Shown here: positions 26,108-37,781 of the stretch, piece by piece
How positions within the stretch are numbered: position 1 is the first letter of the stretch
How the letters are laid out: every line of letters begins with the position of its first letter
Source: Plantago major
Lineage: Eukaryota > Streptophyta > Magnoliopsida > Lamiales > Plantaginaceae
Reading direction: 5' to 3'
Assembly: GCA_026545765.1 (NCBI GenBank)
Contig: CM048840.1
Coordinates: forward strand, 82,674,877-82,738,876
DNA length: 64,000 nucleotides
Notes under the pieces: model-generated
Databases searched by the model: none
Told to the model about the DNA's origin: nothing
What the model saw: the letters and a program-made list of their open reading frames with translations, nothing else
Position numbers and translations under genes: made by a program

Positions 26108-26873
26108 TGTTGTGTTTATCTCAAAATCATGTAAGCAGGTTTTCTGAAACCAAGTTTCAGTTGGTTTCAGACGAGCGAAACTAGTTTCAGACGAGTGAAA
26201 CTAGTTTCAGATAGTTTCAGAAAGTTTCAGAAATTCTGAAACCAAGTTTCAGACGAGTGAAACTAGTTTCAGAAATTTCTGAAACCAAGTTTCAAGTTTC
26301 AGAAATCTTATGAAACCAAGTTTCAGCTAATGCTTACTAAATGATTGGACGGATCAGATTAATTCTAGATGATTAATGGCTGAGATTGATTCAATCGTTA
26401 GTTTGTTATGAACGGTTATTAAAGAGAAGAGAAACAGAAGAAAACAGAGTAAGTTGCTGTCATTCAGTTTTCAATTGATTTCTCTCTCGTTTCTTCACCA
26501 TTTGATCTGAGATTTTGGATAGCGGTTGAGGAAGGTTATTCGCACGACTGACAATTGAAAGATTCAGGTTTCGTGATCTGCACACAGAGAACTGGTTCGA
26601 GTTTCATCGTCTGTTCGTTTATCATTGAGATTGTAATCTTGTTTTCTCATTTGATTGATTGAGGAGTATAGATAGTCGATTGAGCTTGATCTTCATATAG
26701 ATTGCATAAGCTTGTAATCGAATCTCAGTTGATATCAATATACGTGCTTGGTTTCCCGTGGATGTAGGCTATTTTGGCCGAACCACGTAAATTCCGTGTT
26801 TCTTTGAGTTTGTTTTTTTGTTGATCGATTGTTACTTGTGTTATTTGGTTGAGATTATTGTTATTACTCAACA
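26108..26873 (+). repeat. 3' LTR of copia-2
   Basis: Begins TGTTGTGTTTATC after the polypurine-like AAGGTGGAGTT and ends ACTCAACA. About 766 bp. The 5' third carries the palindrome array described separately. Confidence 0.82.
26140..26330 (+). repeat. Hairpin/palindrome array in the LTR U3
   Basis: Repeated words CTGAAACCAAGTTTCAG (an inverted repeat with a three-base centre) and GAAACTAGTTTC (a perfect 12-bp palindrome), joined by AGACGAGTG spacers, occupy about 190 bp. Location in the U3 suggests enhancer-like or structural elements. That is inference. Confidence 0.7.
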
Positions 26874-28917
26874 TAACTATTTTCTCATAGGTATATACGG
26901 GGTTCGGTTAAGTATTAATGTTGGGATCTGGCAGGTGATGGTATCTGAAAAAAAAGCATTATTTAGTTACTTGATATTTAAGTCAACTAACATTAATTTC
27001 CAATTTCTTAACATGGATATGTTTTCATTTACTTTCAGATCTGTTTTGCCTTTTTAACTGAAATCCTTAGAATCTAACAAGTTACAGCAATTAGTCATGA
27101 TTCATGAACAAGTTTGGCAAAGATATAGAATTATAGATTTCTCTGTGCAGGTTCTGAATTAAGCTCTGTTATTTTCAACTGAAATTTACTGAACTGAACT
27201 GAATGAGTTTTCAGTTGAAGAGAACAGAGCCTTAGAATCGAAATAATTAACGTTCACCTTAAGATATGTTAACATTACTTCAGATACTTGTCTTCTATGA
27301 TCAGTACTATGACCCACTACATTGATCTGCTTTTATGTTAACAGTGGTAATTGGTGATATGATAAGCATCTTGACTGTAAAAGAATAGCTGGATCCTTAC
27401 GATTTGGCATTCTGAGTATTGACCAAGTCAAAATTTAAATTTTAACTGTCGTGGTACCAGAGTGCGTAAGCTTATAAATTACACCAATGATATAGATAAA
27501 TTAATAAAGACAGTAAAAATGAACACCGAGAATTTTAAAGTGGAAAAATTCTCCGTAAATAGAGGTAAAAAACCACTAGTGAGAGAGTCAAAATTTCCAC
27601 TATAATAGTATTTGGAGTACAAGAAATTCCTCAATTACTTGTAAAACAAATCTCTATGGGTTTATACTCGTACCCAAATGAAAGTAGAGAATACAAGTGA
27701 AATGAAAAATGAGGAATATGGGAGAAAGTGTTTGTGTAATGGCTTGTGATAATATATGAGAGTGTTATCTTGCATCATCTCATAAGCTAGCCTATTTATA
27801 GTGCAAGATTTGTGCTTGATCAATAATAAGCACTTAGATCATCAAATGTGAACATAAGCTCAAGCAATATGGCAAATGTGTGAAATGAGTAAAATGGTGA
27901 AGAAATCATTTTGGACAAAAAATGGTCACACAACATGCACCGGCCAACAGTAACAAAACATGAACTTTACATGCGAGAAATGAAAATCACAATGAAATGT
28001 AGCTAGGAAGCATTGCGATTTGTGATTTATGAAACTATTCAGTATATACTTATCGATTGGAGAGATTTACGTTATGTTTTTACCAACTATTTCCTTATAC
28101 GGCGTATGTTATTGATTATTTCTTTTTATTCCTTTATGCGGTTGAGTGGTAGTGGGAGGGGAAGCTACTGTTGGTGAAGTACGGGTTGAATTTGAATGAC
28201 ATTTTAGTATACAAGGAATAAGCAATAATAAGCAAGAGTGGTCATGGGCTAGCTAGTCCACTAGCTATGTTGCCATTATACTGTGTTCCAAATCATAAAT
28301 AACAGGAATTCTCTATCACCTATTTTGCTATAGCACACAATTCAAGGTAAGTCTAGCAAAATATTGCATCTGGTGATACAGAATTACTGATGTTACATTA
28401 AAAAACTAAAAAAACATGGATGAGTTTAAGATAGAAGGTTGATTAAATATAGCTGTATAACTATCTGTGATGTAAACTACACCTGCCCATTATTTTTATT
28501 TTGTGGAAACTTCAACGTCTAATCAAATGGAGAGAATGTATAGTATTGAATTAGGGTGACTAAGAGAAAACCTACCTTTTGTCAATATGCCATAAATTAC
28601 TGAAGCACCAGCCTAATAGATGGATAGTGCAGAAAATAGCTATCTTATTGTGTATTAATTTAGGACTTCAATTCATTGAAATGACGTCTAGATATGAGAG
28701 TTCAACACGACAATTACTCATTTTCTAAGTTCAACAGAATTTTCAAGATTCTTCATGGGCTTCTTAGCTAGTCCATATCCTGCCACCCCTTGGTGCTTTA
28801 AACATGACATGAATGGTGTTATACTGTTGGCCAACAATTTCACTTTAGGAGTGTTCTTGTTGAAATGCCATGCGTGTTTCTTAATATGTCAACTTTGATC
28901 ATATTTTGTATATGTTA
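26874..28917. other. Intergenic AT-rich sequence
   Basis: No coding sequence of interest. It includes the putative antisense LTR remnant at 27440-27970; nothing else recognised. Confidence 0.5.
27440..27970 (-). repeat. Possible degraded LTR remnant (minus strand)
   Basis: The minus strand has a TATA box (CTATAAATAGG at about 27798-27788) followed by a leader-like stretch, the layout of an LTR promoter. A TGGTACCAGAGTG string near 27451 resembles an iMet primer site but lies on the + strand, so it does not fit the same orientation. No partner LTR was found. Confidence 0.3.
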
Positions 28918-29324
28918 TGTTGGGACACACGGGATAGGATAAACGAAAAATGGAATTTATTTGGAGGCTCGAAAAATATATTTTTATAGAGTTTCGGTAT
29001 TACAAAGATTTTTCGAATGCTTGCTGAAGCTATTCGATAATTTTACAAGGCTTTGCTATGCCTATCCATTTTTTTTATGCTTCTCTTTTGTTACTGAGAA
29101 GGATTTGATTGATATGCTGTGCTATGTTGTTACTACAACTACAAGTGATGGACTATATATATAGACCACTTGCCGCCTCATATTGCCGCCCATCTGGAAG
29201 GATCATGACTAATTAATCTTTATCCTTGAAGTAATTATTTCCATTGCACCGCCAAACTAGAACATTCTGCAGCAGCCTTACTAGAATATGTTGGAAGCTT
29301 GAATGGCAAATTATTATTTTATCA
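28918..29324 (-). repeat. 3' LTR of copia-3
   Basis: On the minus strand it runs from TGATAAAATAATAATTTGC (after a GGGGG-containing polypurine tract at about 29325-29333) to TCCCAACA. A TATATATATAG string is near 29160. Confidence 0.9.
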
Positions 29325-29331
29325 CCCCCTC

Positions 29332-29730
29332 TTAATTTGCAATTCGGACTATGTCTTTGAGCTGCGAGATCTTTTCCGAGCTAACTGCTTTTGTAAAGCT
29401 ATCCGCAAGTTGCTCTTTCGTATTCACGAACTCCAATTGAATTTCTTGCATCTGGACTAGATCTCTGATAAAGTGATGTTGAATTGCAATGTGCTTCGTC
29501 CTTGCATGAAAGACGGAATTTTTTGCCATTGCTATTGTCGACATATTGTCGCACAAAATTATAGTCGGGGCTTCTTGTTTTTGCTGAACGTCTTCCAGAA
29601 TTCTTCTTAACCACACTGCTTCACTTGCTGCGTCAGTGGCTGCAATATATTCTGCTTCCGCTGATGAAAGCGATAACGTTTTCTACTTTTTAGAAGTCCA
29701 CGAAATTATCTTCGTGCCCATGCAAAACAC
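29332..29730 (-). pseudogene. pol: Copia-3 RNase H end
   Basis: Contains SSAEAEYIAATDAASEA, ILCDNMSTIAMAKN, HARTKHIAIQHHFIRD and QLADSFTKAV, ending DIVRIAN. An in-frame TAG at 29683-29685 (after ISWTSKK) interrupts the otherwise continuous frame from the RT block. This is the C-terminus of Pol, and the polypurine tract follows at once. Confidence 0.88.
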
Positions 29731-30869
29731 ATATCCTGAAGTGCTTTTGCTATCATCAAGTGCTCCGGCCCAATCACTATCTGTGTAGCCGACTAGCTTG
29801 TTGTCTTTCTCTTTAACATAACGAATGCCCAATTTTCTCGTACCTTGTAGGTAGCGTAGAATTCTTTTTGCAGCAGCATAGTGTAACTTACTTGGATCTT
29901 GCATAAATCTCGAGATCAGGCTAACTGGATAGACAATGTCTGGCCTTGTATTTGTGAGATATATCAGAGAGCCGACTAGACTTCTGTATATGCTCGCATT
30001 GAACTTATCTGCACCATCTTCTTTCTTCAACTTTTCATTTACTGCAAGTGGAGTTGATATCGGCTTGCAGTTTTGCATATGGAACTTCTTCAATATTTCT
30101 TCAAGATATTTTTCTTGAGAAATAAAGATCTCTCCTTTGGATTGACGAACTTGAATCCCAAGAAAGTATTTCATGAGACCCAAATCAATCATCTCATATT
30201 CGTGCATCATTGCTTCTTTGAACTTTTGCACTAATCCGGGATCCGTTTCTGCGTATATCAAGTCATCAACGTAAAGACATACAATAAGAAAATCTTGCGC
30301 ACCTTCTTTCTTTACGTATAGTGATGGTTCACTCTGACTTCTTTGGAAGCCGTTTCTCTGGAAATATCCATCGATTTTGCTATTCCAGGCTCGTAGTGCT
30401 TGCTTCAGGCCATATAAAAGCTTTTCTGAGTCGATAGAATTTGTCTTCTTTGCCTTCGACTATGTATCCTTCAGGCTGCTCGACATATACTTCTTCTTCT
30501 AATTCTCCATTGAGAAATGCAGATTTAACATCCAGTTGGTATACTGGCAGCTCCATTTGCATGTGCGGCTAGAGCTAAGACGATTCTGATCGTCTCCATT
30601 CGAGCAACTGGTGCAAACGTCTCATTAAAATCCACTCCGGGTTTCTGAGAATAGCCTTTTGCAACAAGTTGAGCTTTATGCTTCTGAATGGTTCCATCTT
30701 CTTTATACTTTGTCTTGTAAACCCATTTCAATCCGATCACACTTTTATCTTCGGGAAGATCTACAAGTTCCCATGTGTTATTTTTCTCGATGCTTGCCAT
30801 TTCTTCATCCATGGCTTTCATCCATTTATCATCTTTAATTTGCTGCTTCTTTAAATGTTTCTGGCTCAC
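29683..30869 (-). pseudogene. pol: Copia-3 reverse transcriptase
   Basis: Begins [16 protein letters not shown] and [12 protein letters not shown], continues [36 protein letters not shown], then YVDD at about 30280 and FLGIQVRQSKGEIFISQ, SLIYLTNTRPDI. Single-base indels near 30565 and 30422 break it into three frames. It is otherwise complete. Confidence 0.88.
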
Positions 30870-31796
30870 AGGTAAAGAATGCTAATTCACAACGTTCATA
30901 AATATCTCGTAAACTGCGTACCTTTCTAACTGGACTTTCAGATTCCGATCCAGAAGATTCAGGTGGACTGGGACTCGAGCTTGAGCTAGGACTTGAGCTT
31001 GGACTCAAACTTGAGCTCGGACTTTCACTCGTACTTGGATCATCGTCTTCATGTAGTGGCTCAGGCTCGCATATATTCTTCATCTTCATATTTTCTTCCC
31101 AATTCCACGATTGTTTTTCGTCAAAGATGACGTCACGAGATATGATGAGTTTGTTTGTCTTCGGATCCAGTAGGAGATATCCCTTGGATTCGTTACTGTA
31201 GCCAGTGAATATGAGCTTCTCGCCTTTCTCGTCAAAATTTTCTCGCCGTTGAGATGGAATATGTGAATAGGCTATGCTTCCGAAGATTCTGAAGTGATCA
31301 ACTTGTGGCTTTCTGCGATGCCATGCTTCATAAGGAGTTTTATTTGGAACCGCTTTTGTCGGTGAACGGTTTAGTATATAAACCGCAGTGTTTACAGCTT
31401 CAGCCCAGAAGCTTTTTGGAAGGCCTTTTCCGACTATCATGCTTCTTGCCATTTCGACGATGGTGCGGTTCTTTCGCTCCGCTACGCCATTTCGACGATG
31501 GTGCGGTTCTTTCGCTCCGCTACGCCATTTTGTTGGGGGCTATATCTTACTGTAAGTTGCCGATGGATTCCTTTTTCCTTGCAATAATCCAGGAACGCTT
31601 TTCCGATAAACTCACCTCCTCGATCTGTTCGGAGAGTTTGGATTTTTCTTCCACTTTGATTTTTGACTTTTGCTTTAAACTCAAGGAATGACGGGAATGC
31701 ATCTGACTTGTTCTTCAAAATATAAACCCACATCATTCTTGTATAATCATCAACGAACAAAAGAAAATACCTATTGTCGTTGAGGGATGGTGTCTA
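30835..31796 (-). pseudogene. pol: Copia-3 integrase core and tail
   Basis: Core motifs FVDDYTRMMWVY, RTDRGGEF and [11 protein letters not shown] are present. An in-frame TAG at 31794-31796 separates it from the pre-integrase part. A perfect 38-bp tandem duplication at 31450-31525 shifts the frame just after the catalytic glutamate. The tail has [11 protein letters not shown] and a long Ser/Pro linker. A one-base shift near 30850 leads to RT. Confidence 0.87.
31450..31525. repeat. 38-bp perfect tandem duplication in integrase
   Basis: The unit beginning CCATTTCGACGATGGTGCGG and ending CCGCTACG occurs at 31450-31487 and 31488-31525 with no differences. 38 is not a multiple of three, which explains the frame change between the 31760 and 31452 reading blocks. 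Confidence 0.95.
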
Positions 31797-33455
31797 TGCT
31801 GGACCACAAATATCTGCATGCACTAACTCAAGTGGAGATTTTGCCCTATATGTTGCCTTCGGGAATGGTAAGCGATGCATCTTTCCATAAATGCATCCTT
31901 CACATGTTGCATCCTTATCTGGAATGTTAGGCAGGCCAAATACCATATTCTTTCGTTTTAATAAATTAAGGCCTCGAAAATTTAAATGACCATACCTCAG
32001 ATGCCATGTCTTGTGATTTTCTCCGGTTGTGCTCTTCAGTATCACTTTTGTCGACAATGGCAAATTGAGAGGAAATACTCTATTCGTACTCATTTTTACC
32101 CTCGAGATCACCTGGTTGTTTTTCTTATCAATGATGCAACACTGTCCATTATCGAAATCCAACTTGTACCCTTTCTGCAACATTTGTCCCACACTCAACA
32201 AATTTTGAGTCAGGCTGGGCACATAGTAAACATCCTGGATGTAATTTGTTCCACCATTTTCCGCCTGGATTGCAATTGTTCCTTTTCCGATGATTTTGTG
32301 CTCGTTGCCATCTCCAAGTGTTACTTCAGACAAGTATGTCTCGTCAAGTTCCACAAACATTTCTTTATTGACGCACATATGGCTACTGCATCCACTATCG
32401 ACATACCAAATATTCTTAGAATTACTTGGAGATTGAGAACAAGAGAACATCACCTGGCTCGTCTCATTTTTCTCGGCATAATTTGCTTCATTTATTCCCC
32501 CTTCATTCTTGTGCCAACAATCTCTTTCTGAATGATTAGGATTTCGGCATCTTTTGCATTTAAACCGACAATCCTCGGTGGCATGATTATTTTTCTTGCA
32601 TATACGGCAATACAAATCTGAATGCTGAGACGTACTTCCTTGATTAAAGTTACCTCTTCGGCCTTGGCCACGTCTTTGAAAGTTCTGATTTCTACCGCGT
32701 CCTCTTCCTCTGAAATTACTCTGCATTGACGCATTAACTTTCTCCTTTGAGCTGCTATTCCGATTGGTGATATTAGCCTTTGCTTGAAAAGCTTGCTCCA
32801 AATTTGCCTCTGTGAACCTGCTCATCCTTTTCTCATGGGCTTCAAGTGATCCCATATGTTCATCTAAAGAAAGTGTTTTCAAATCTTTAGACTCCTCTAT
32901 TGCAGCAACAATATGCTCAAATTTTGCTGGCAGGCTCCGTAGCACCTTCTCGACAATTCTCTTATCTTCGAAGGTATCACCATATCCTCGAATTTGATTC
33001 ACAATGACAGAGACACGAGAAAATAAATCTTGCACATTCTCGTTATCTTTCATATAAATATTATCGAAATCACGCCATAAATTTTGCAGCTTAATAGAGA
33101 TAACTTTATCATGTCCTCCAAATTGCTTTTTCAAAATCTCCCATGCATCTTTAGAGATATCAGCACTAATTATACGCGGAATTATAGATCGACTTACCCC
33201 CTGGTGCATAAAGGACAAGGCTTTTGCATCTTTCTTCTTGTTCTCTTTATGCGTCTTTTTCTCTGCAGCATCTAGTGTAGCTTCCTCCTCCGTCGTACGT
33301 TTAGTGTACCCTCCTTCGACAACGTCCCAGAGTTCATAGGACTGAAACAGCGTCCGCATAAGTACGCTCCATAGCTCATACTTTTGGCCAACAAAGATAG
33401 GAACTCCTTGTTGGGAATATTGGAATGCTTGGTCGCCAATATTTGACGGATTCAT
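31794..33455 (-). pseudogene. gag-pol: Copia-3 gag, protease and pre-integrase
   Basis: 553 open codons. Gag (UBN2 type) begins MNPSNIGDQAFQYSQQ, with VGQKYELWSVLMRTLF and IKLQNLWRDFDNI. Two consecutive zinc knuckles, CRICKKNNHATEDC and CKRCRNPNHSERDC, are intact. Protease has IWYVDSGCSSHMC. Pre-integrase has TWHLRYGHLN and CEGCIYGKMH. The block stops at the TAG at 31794. The ATG at 33455 lies 36 bases downstream of the primer site, as expected. Confidence 0.9.
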
Positions 33456-33490
33456 TTTTTCGGTTGCGAAGGGTTATCAGACCAAGGGTG

Positions 33491-33502
33491 GCTCTGATAC
33501 CA
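33491..33502 (-). promoter_or_regulatory. Primer binding site of copia-3
   Basis: GCTCTGATACCA on the + strand is the complement of TGGTATCAGAGC, the tRNA-iMet primer site, six bases inside the 5' LTR. Confidence 0.92.
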
Positions 33503-33508
33503 CAAATA

Positions 33509-33915
33509 TGTTGGGACATACGGGATAGGATAAACGAAAAATGGAATTTATTTGGAGGCTCGAAAAATATATTTTTATAGAGTTTCGGTATTACAAAGAT
33601 TTTTCGAATGCTTGCTGAAGTTATTCGATAATTTTACGAGGCTTTGCTATGCCTATCTATTTTTGTTATGCTTCTCTTTTGTTACCGAGAAGGATTTGAT
33701 TGATATGATGTGCTATGTTGTTACTACAACTACAAGTGATGGACTATATATATAGACCACTTGCCGCCTCATATTCCCGCCCATCTGGAAGGATCATGAC
33801 TAATTAATCTTTATCCTTGAAGTAATTATTTCCATTGCACCGCCAAACTAGAACATTCTGCAGCAGCCTTACTAGAATATGTTGGAAGCTTGAATTGCAA
33901 ATTATTATTTTATCA
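33509..33915 (-). repeat. 5' LTR of copia-3
   Basis: 407 bp, the same length as the 3' copy, with about nine substitutions. Short open frames in both LTRs are identical by descent and are not genes. Confidence 0.9.
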
Positions 33916-34849
33916 GTTAGAAGACCCACGGATAGCAACTTACTGGCTTTATCTGATATTTTGCGTATGTAGTCCTTAGTTTTGCATTAAAAAATTGAAA
34001 TTCTTTCTGAAGGAGAGCTTTTAAATTATCGTGGAATGTTTTAAAATAAAGAAGTCATGATCCTACTAGTTGCGTTTAGGCTGAATTTGTATCTTGTTTC
34101 TCTTCTCACATTTCCAACATCTAAGTTATACGATTGTAAGATTCTGACCATTAGAACAAATGTTTTCAAGTATGTTCACTGATTAAGATGGTAAATTCTT
34201 GGTCAAATTGATTTCCAGATATATATGGTACAAAAAAAACCAATTCAGTATTGGGTGAACACAAAACCAATGAGGATATATTTTGTTCATCATAATTTGC
34301 ACGCATCTGTTACAGGAAGACCTTTTAATATCCTGTATTTTGGCAACAAAAAGTAAGAGGGAAAAGAAGAGAAAACTCGGATGCTTTTATTGATTACTGT
34401 CTCACTGACTTTACATATAAAATCACTATGAAAACAAAAGGCAAAAAAAAGGAATAAAGAAAAAGCAACTTACTGAATCATATACAGCTGATACATTGAC
34501 TATTATATAAGCTTCTCATACGACACTCCTAATTGGAAAAATAAACATGCACATACTAAGCTATGTAATCTTCTCATCCTAAACAGACATGCATATGCTA
34601 AGCTATATAAGCTTCTCATCTTAGACTCTTATTACTAAACAAACATGTTTGTGCTATTTATGGAAACTCTATATTTACAATTTACTTTCCTTGTGTGTTC
34701 TGAACTGGAAATGAAAACCTCCTTCCCATCATGGATTCATTGTAGAGTTTCCTTCATCTTCATACTTCTACAGCTACATTGAATGACTCTAAAGCTCTTC
34801 TAACGGTTACTCTTTCGGTCACATGCCATCGAGCTATTGAATGTGATAC

Positions 34850-34854
<5 letters not shown>
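33916..34854. other. Intergenic sequence downstream of the P450 gene
   Basis: No coding potential seen. The end of the P450 3' UTR must lie here, but no convincing poly(A) signal could be singled out in this AT-rich stretch. Confidence 0.5.

Positions 34855-34902
<48 letters not shown>
34855..34902. repeat. (TTA)n microsatellite at the P450 stop codon
   Basis: About 15 TTA units (TAA/AAT on the gene strand) begin directly after the P450 stop, so they form the start of its 3' UTR. Confidence 0.95.
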
Positions 34903-37062
34903 TTATTCTTCCTTGAGAGAGAGCTGGATGGGCAAACCATCTTTGGGGAGAGGAAAGGGTGAATATTCAATTCCATCTTGTGGGTCCTTCAGAGACCACC
35001 TGCAGCATGGAAGAACTAAAATCAGAAGTCAGGAGCATGTATCCCAGGGCATGCTATTTTTAGTAACTTCTGTTTTCCACCACTACCTATAAGTTTAGTT
35101 GAAATGAGAATTCAGTTGATTGTTTGGTTATACGTTTGAATTGAGTTTTCTCAATTCTAGTTGCGTTTTTGTGTACAAAAACTATACAAAAACTTAATTT
35201 GAATTGAGTTTTCTCAATTTAAATGTGTAACCAAACACTCCGGCTTCTCACTTTAACCTACCTATACTTGGTGGTCAAGTGGTGTAGGAGGACCAAAATT
35301 TCCAGCTTGGCTAGCTCATTCCCCGGGCATGAATGGGCCCCACTGCCAAAAGGCAGGTAAGTACCGGGCATAGGAGCAACCTGGCACATCAGAGAATAAA
35401 TCTTAAGTCTCAGATACTGTACGGAGTTTGATGAGTATCAACAATTTTTGTCTGAGTAGAAAATTTACCTCGAACCTTGAAGGATCAAATTTCTCAGGCT
35501 CTAAAAAATTTTTTGGGCTGAGGTGAATGCTTCTAAATAGTGGCAATACCTTCCAGCCTTTTGGAATGAGGAATCCTGTAACATGCACAAGGAATTATAA
35601 TTTTAAGTATGTCCGAAGAGAAGCAAATAAGAAAATTAGGATCTTCAGATTTCACTGTGTAATTTACCTTTATACTCTACATCTTCAACAGCTTCTCTGA
35701 AAGTGAAAGATACGACAGAGGCTACCCTCAGTGTTTCTTGAATGACCCTTGCGGTTGTTGGCATCTTCCTTGTGTCGTTCCAATTTAGATTCTTCTCGTC
35801 ACTCTCCCTCTTGGACTTCATTATTCCTTCTTGCTCTTCCTTTAAAGTTGAAAGCTTGTCATTATAGCAGTTACGAATTTTTTTTTGGTTTATGTACTTC
35901 CTTTAAATATTTGTGATTTTTGGAGTCATGGTCTAGAATCTTACAGTGACAGATTGAAGATCACTTGGATTTTCAGCTAGGTACTTGAGAATCCAAGTTA
36001 GGACACTAGCTGTCGTGTCACGGGCTGCAAAAATTACACCAATTATGTTGTCTGCAATTTGTTTGTCAGTTAGTCCTTCCGTGTCTTCCATGAATGAACC
36101 TAACAAGTCGGCATGGTTTCGTTTCTGTTCCCTCCTGTGGAACAAAATTTTTGCCAAGATCTGAGATAGTTCCTTCCTTGCCTTCATAGATTTATAGAAA
36201 AGCGTTCCAGGAACATTGATCGCCATCGAATTGTATCCATTTTCAAGGATATAATAGCACCTCATGATTTCTTCTCTGTTAAGCACTGCATCCTTTCCAA
36301 ATATAGAAAGGATAGCCACATTAAATGAGTACTGCATGTGTAAACATTAAAGCAGGTAGGTTAGTCACAGGGGTTTTCATTTTGTGCAAAATAAGAACAG
36401 GAATCACTATTCTTTTCATTTTTTGATTTATTTGAAAGAGTTGTTGAGCCTACGGTTTTCATTTGTTGATAAGTGGTGATCTGATTGCCTTCCCAGGAAT
36501 TTAACGAATCAATTGCAATGGATTCGATGTCTGATACAATGTTCTTGATTGCTTCAGGCATGAAAGCACGGATTACGAGTTTCCTCAGCCTGGTATGGTA
36601 GTCACCCTGCTGGAAGAATATGGCTTGTCTGCCAAGCATCCTCTCTTTGCTGTCTGGGTATGTGGGTTTGAACAGATGAGCCTTGGAGACCAGTACAATC
36701 TTTGCTGCCTCAGCGCTAGACAATACGACACAATCACATCCCAGTATGTGCGTCTTGAACACTGTACCGTACCTGTACAATATTTGCATGGTTAGATTGT
36801 GAGATGGTTCTTTAAAAAAGAAGAGAAAAAAAATGTTCACATAATTAATTAGAAGAAAATAATTATGCACTAACTTCTTGACTTTGGAGCCAAAGAAATT
36901 GTTGGGGTTCTCGTAGTAGAACTTGTAGGTTTCACCAACGAAAGGCCATCCCATTGTTCCTGGTGGAAGTGGGAGTTTCCGGAGGTCGAATATGAAGAAT
37001 TTGATGAGAATGAGTGAGGAAATCAAGGCTGCCAGGAAGAAACAGATTAATATGATTTCCAT
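34903..37062 (-). CDS. CYP707A: Cytochrome P450, CYP707A type (abscisic acid 8'-hydroxylase)
   Basis: Seven exons with GT-AG junctions that keep frame: 37062-36875, 36772-36454, 36331-35945, 35839-35668, 35575-35469, 35380-35262 and 34999-34903, giving 462 aa, the usual size. CYP707A enzymes sit in the ER membrane and hydroxylate ABA at C-8', the main ABA inactivation step. Visible are an N-terminal membrane anchor (residues about 1-25), the proline hinge [16 protein letters not shown], the I-helix FAARDTTAS, the ExxR motif ETLR, FDPSRF, and the haem loop [10 protein letters not shown] with its cysteine. [16 protein letters not shown] and AFFxQGDYH-like segments match my memory of CYP707A closely. 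No stop or frameshift was seen. Neighbours are all transposons, with copia-3 ending about 1 kb downstream. Subfamily number and activity cannot be settled here. Confidence 0.9.
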
Positions 37063-37204
37063 GATTGTGGAATGGTTGTATTTTATTAGTGTGCTTATTA
37101 TACTATACTATTAGTCTATAGCAGAGAGGAAAGTGAGTAATAGTAGTAGTACTATCTGTTAGTTTGACGGTTTGGTGTGGAAATGAAATGAGGCTGGAGG
37201 GGTA

Positions 37205-37213
37205 TTATATATA
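37205..37213 (-). promoter_or_regulatory. Candidate TATA box of the P450 gene
   Basis: TATATATAA on the minus strand, about 143 bases before the ATG, leaving room for a 5' UTR of about 110 bases. Confidence 0.55.
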
Positions 37214-37569
37214 GGTAGGGGAGGGTGGCTGAAGGGTCAGAAGTAAGCTTGTTTTTCAACCATGGTTTGGAATCAATCACACACTGGAATATCCTGGAGA
37301 CCAGTTCATGCATTTGAAGGGTAGAGACAAGGTATCTACTACCTAGTGTATGTAGAGGACGAGAGAGAAAGGGACGGAGGACAGGTGTCAACGAGATGAA
37401 CAAGCGAGAGAGGGCGTGTGAGAAGGGTGTTGGTTAACCTTACCTGGGCATGAAAGCTCTGGTTTAGTTGAGAGAATGAATTAATGATCTCCAAAGGTGA
37501 TGAGAAATGCAAAACCTCTTTTTTGCCACAAGACAAATATAGTTGGAGAAGTAGTAAAGGGGATGAATT

Positions 37570-37577
37570 TGACGTCA
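37570..37577. promoter_or_regulatory. TGACGTCA palindrome upstream of the P450 gene
   Basis: A perfect bZIP-type site about 510 bases before the ATG. bZIP factors mediate ABA and stress responses, and CYP707A genes are commonly ABA-induced, so a role is plausible but unproven. Confidence 0.35.
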
Positions 37578-37742
37578 GTTTTGTGGTTCCATTGATTACT
37601 TTAAATATTTGCCTATTCACTTGGTTGAAACCTGATGATCAAGATGGGTAGATTCCCAGTAGTTCGAGTCATTGTATATATGCATAACACCACTATATGT
37701 GTTTCATGCTTTTACCATGATTTTAACTCCCAAGTATGTATG

Positions 37743-37781
<39 letters not shown>

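Larger units (their letters stand above)
21704..26873 (+). mobile_element. Second Ty1/copia retrotransposon (Tnt1-94-like gag-pol)
   Basis: The 3' LTR (26108-26873) shares its last 160 bp or so with 21704-21867, just before a primer site. Gag, protease, integrase, RT and RNase H lie in copia order between them. The 5' LTR is reduced to its ends. Coding damage is limited to a few sites near 22380 and 23795-23815. No matching target duplication was seen: GTTTG lies to the left and TAACT to the right. Confidence 0.88.
28918..33915 (-). mobile_element. Third Ty1/copia retrotransposon (minus strand)
   Basis: Two 407-bp LTRs (28918-29324 and 33509-33915) bracket a 4.2-kb interior with gag-pol read on the minus strand. 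GTTA occurs directly outside both ends, a likely short target duplication. By eye the LTRs differ at about nine sites (about 2%). The interior carries at least two nonsense codons, three or more single-base frameshifts and one 38-bp duplication. Confidence 0.9.

Noticed and set aside
27451-27463. TGGTACCAGAGTG as a working primer site
   Set aside because: It is on the + strand, next to LTR-like sequence that reads on the minus strand, and no gag-pol follows.
28961-29164. 67-aa ORF, also present at 33552-33755
   Set aside because: The two frames are copies of the same LTR sequence and contain no recognisable domain.
36595-36795. Plus-strand ORF inside the P450 gene
   Set aside because: It is the antisense shadow of P450 exon 2.
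37152-37620. Minus-strand ORFs upstream of the P450 ATG
   Set aside because: They lie in the promoter and 5' UTR, overlap the TATA box and show no homology or splice link to the gene.
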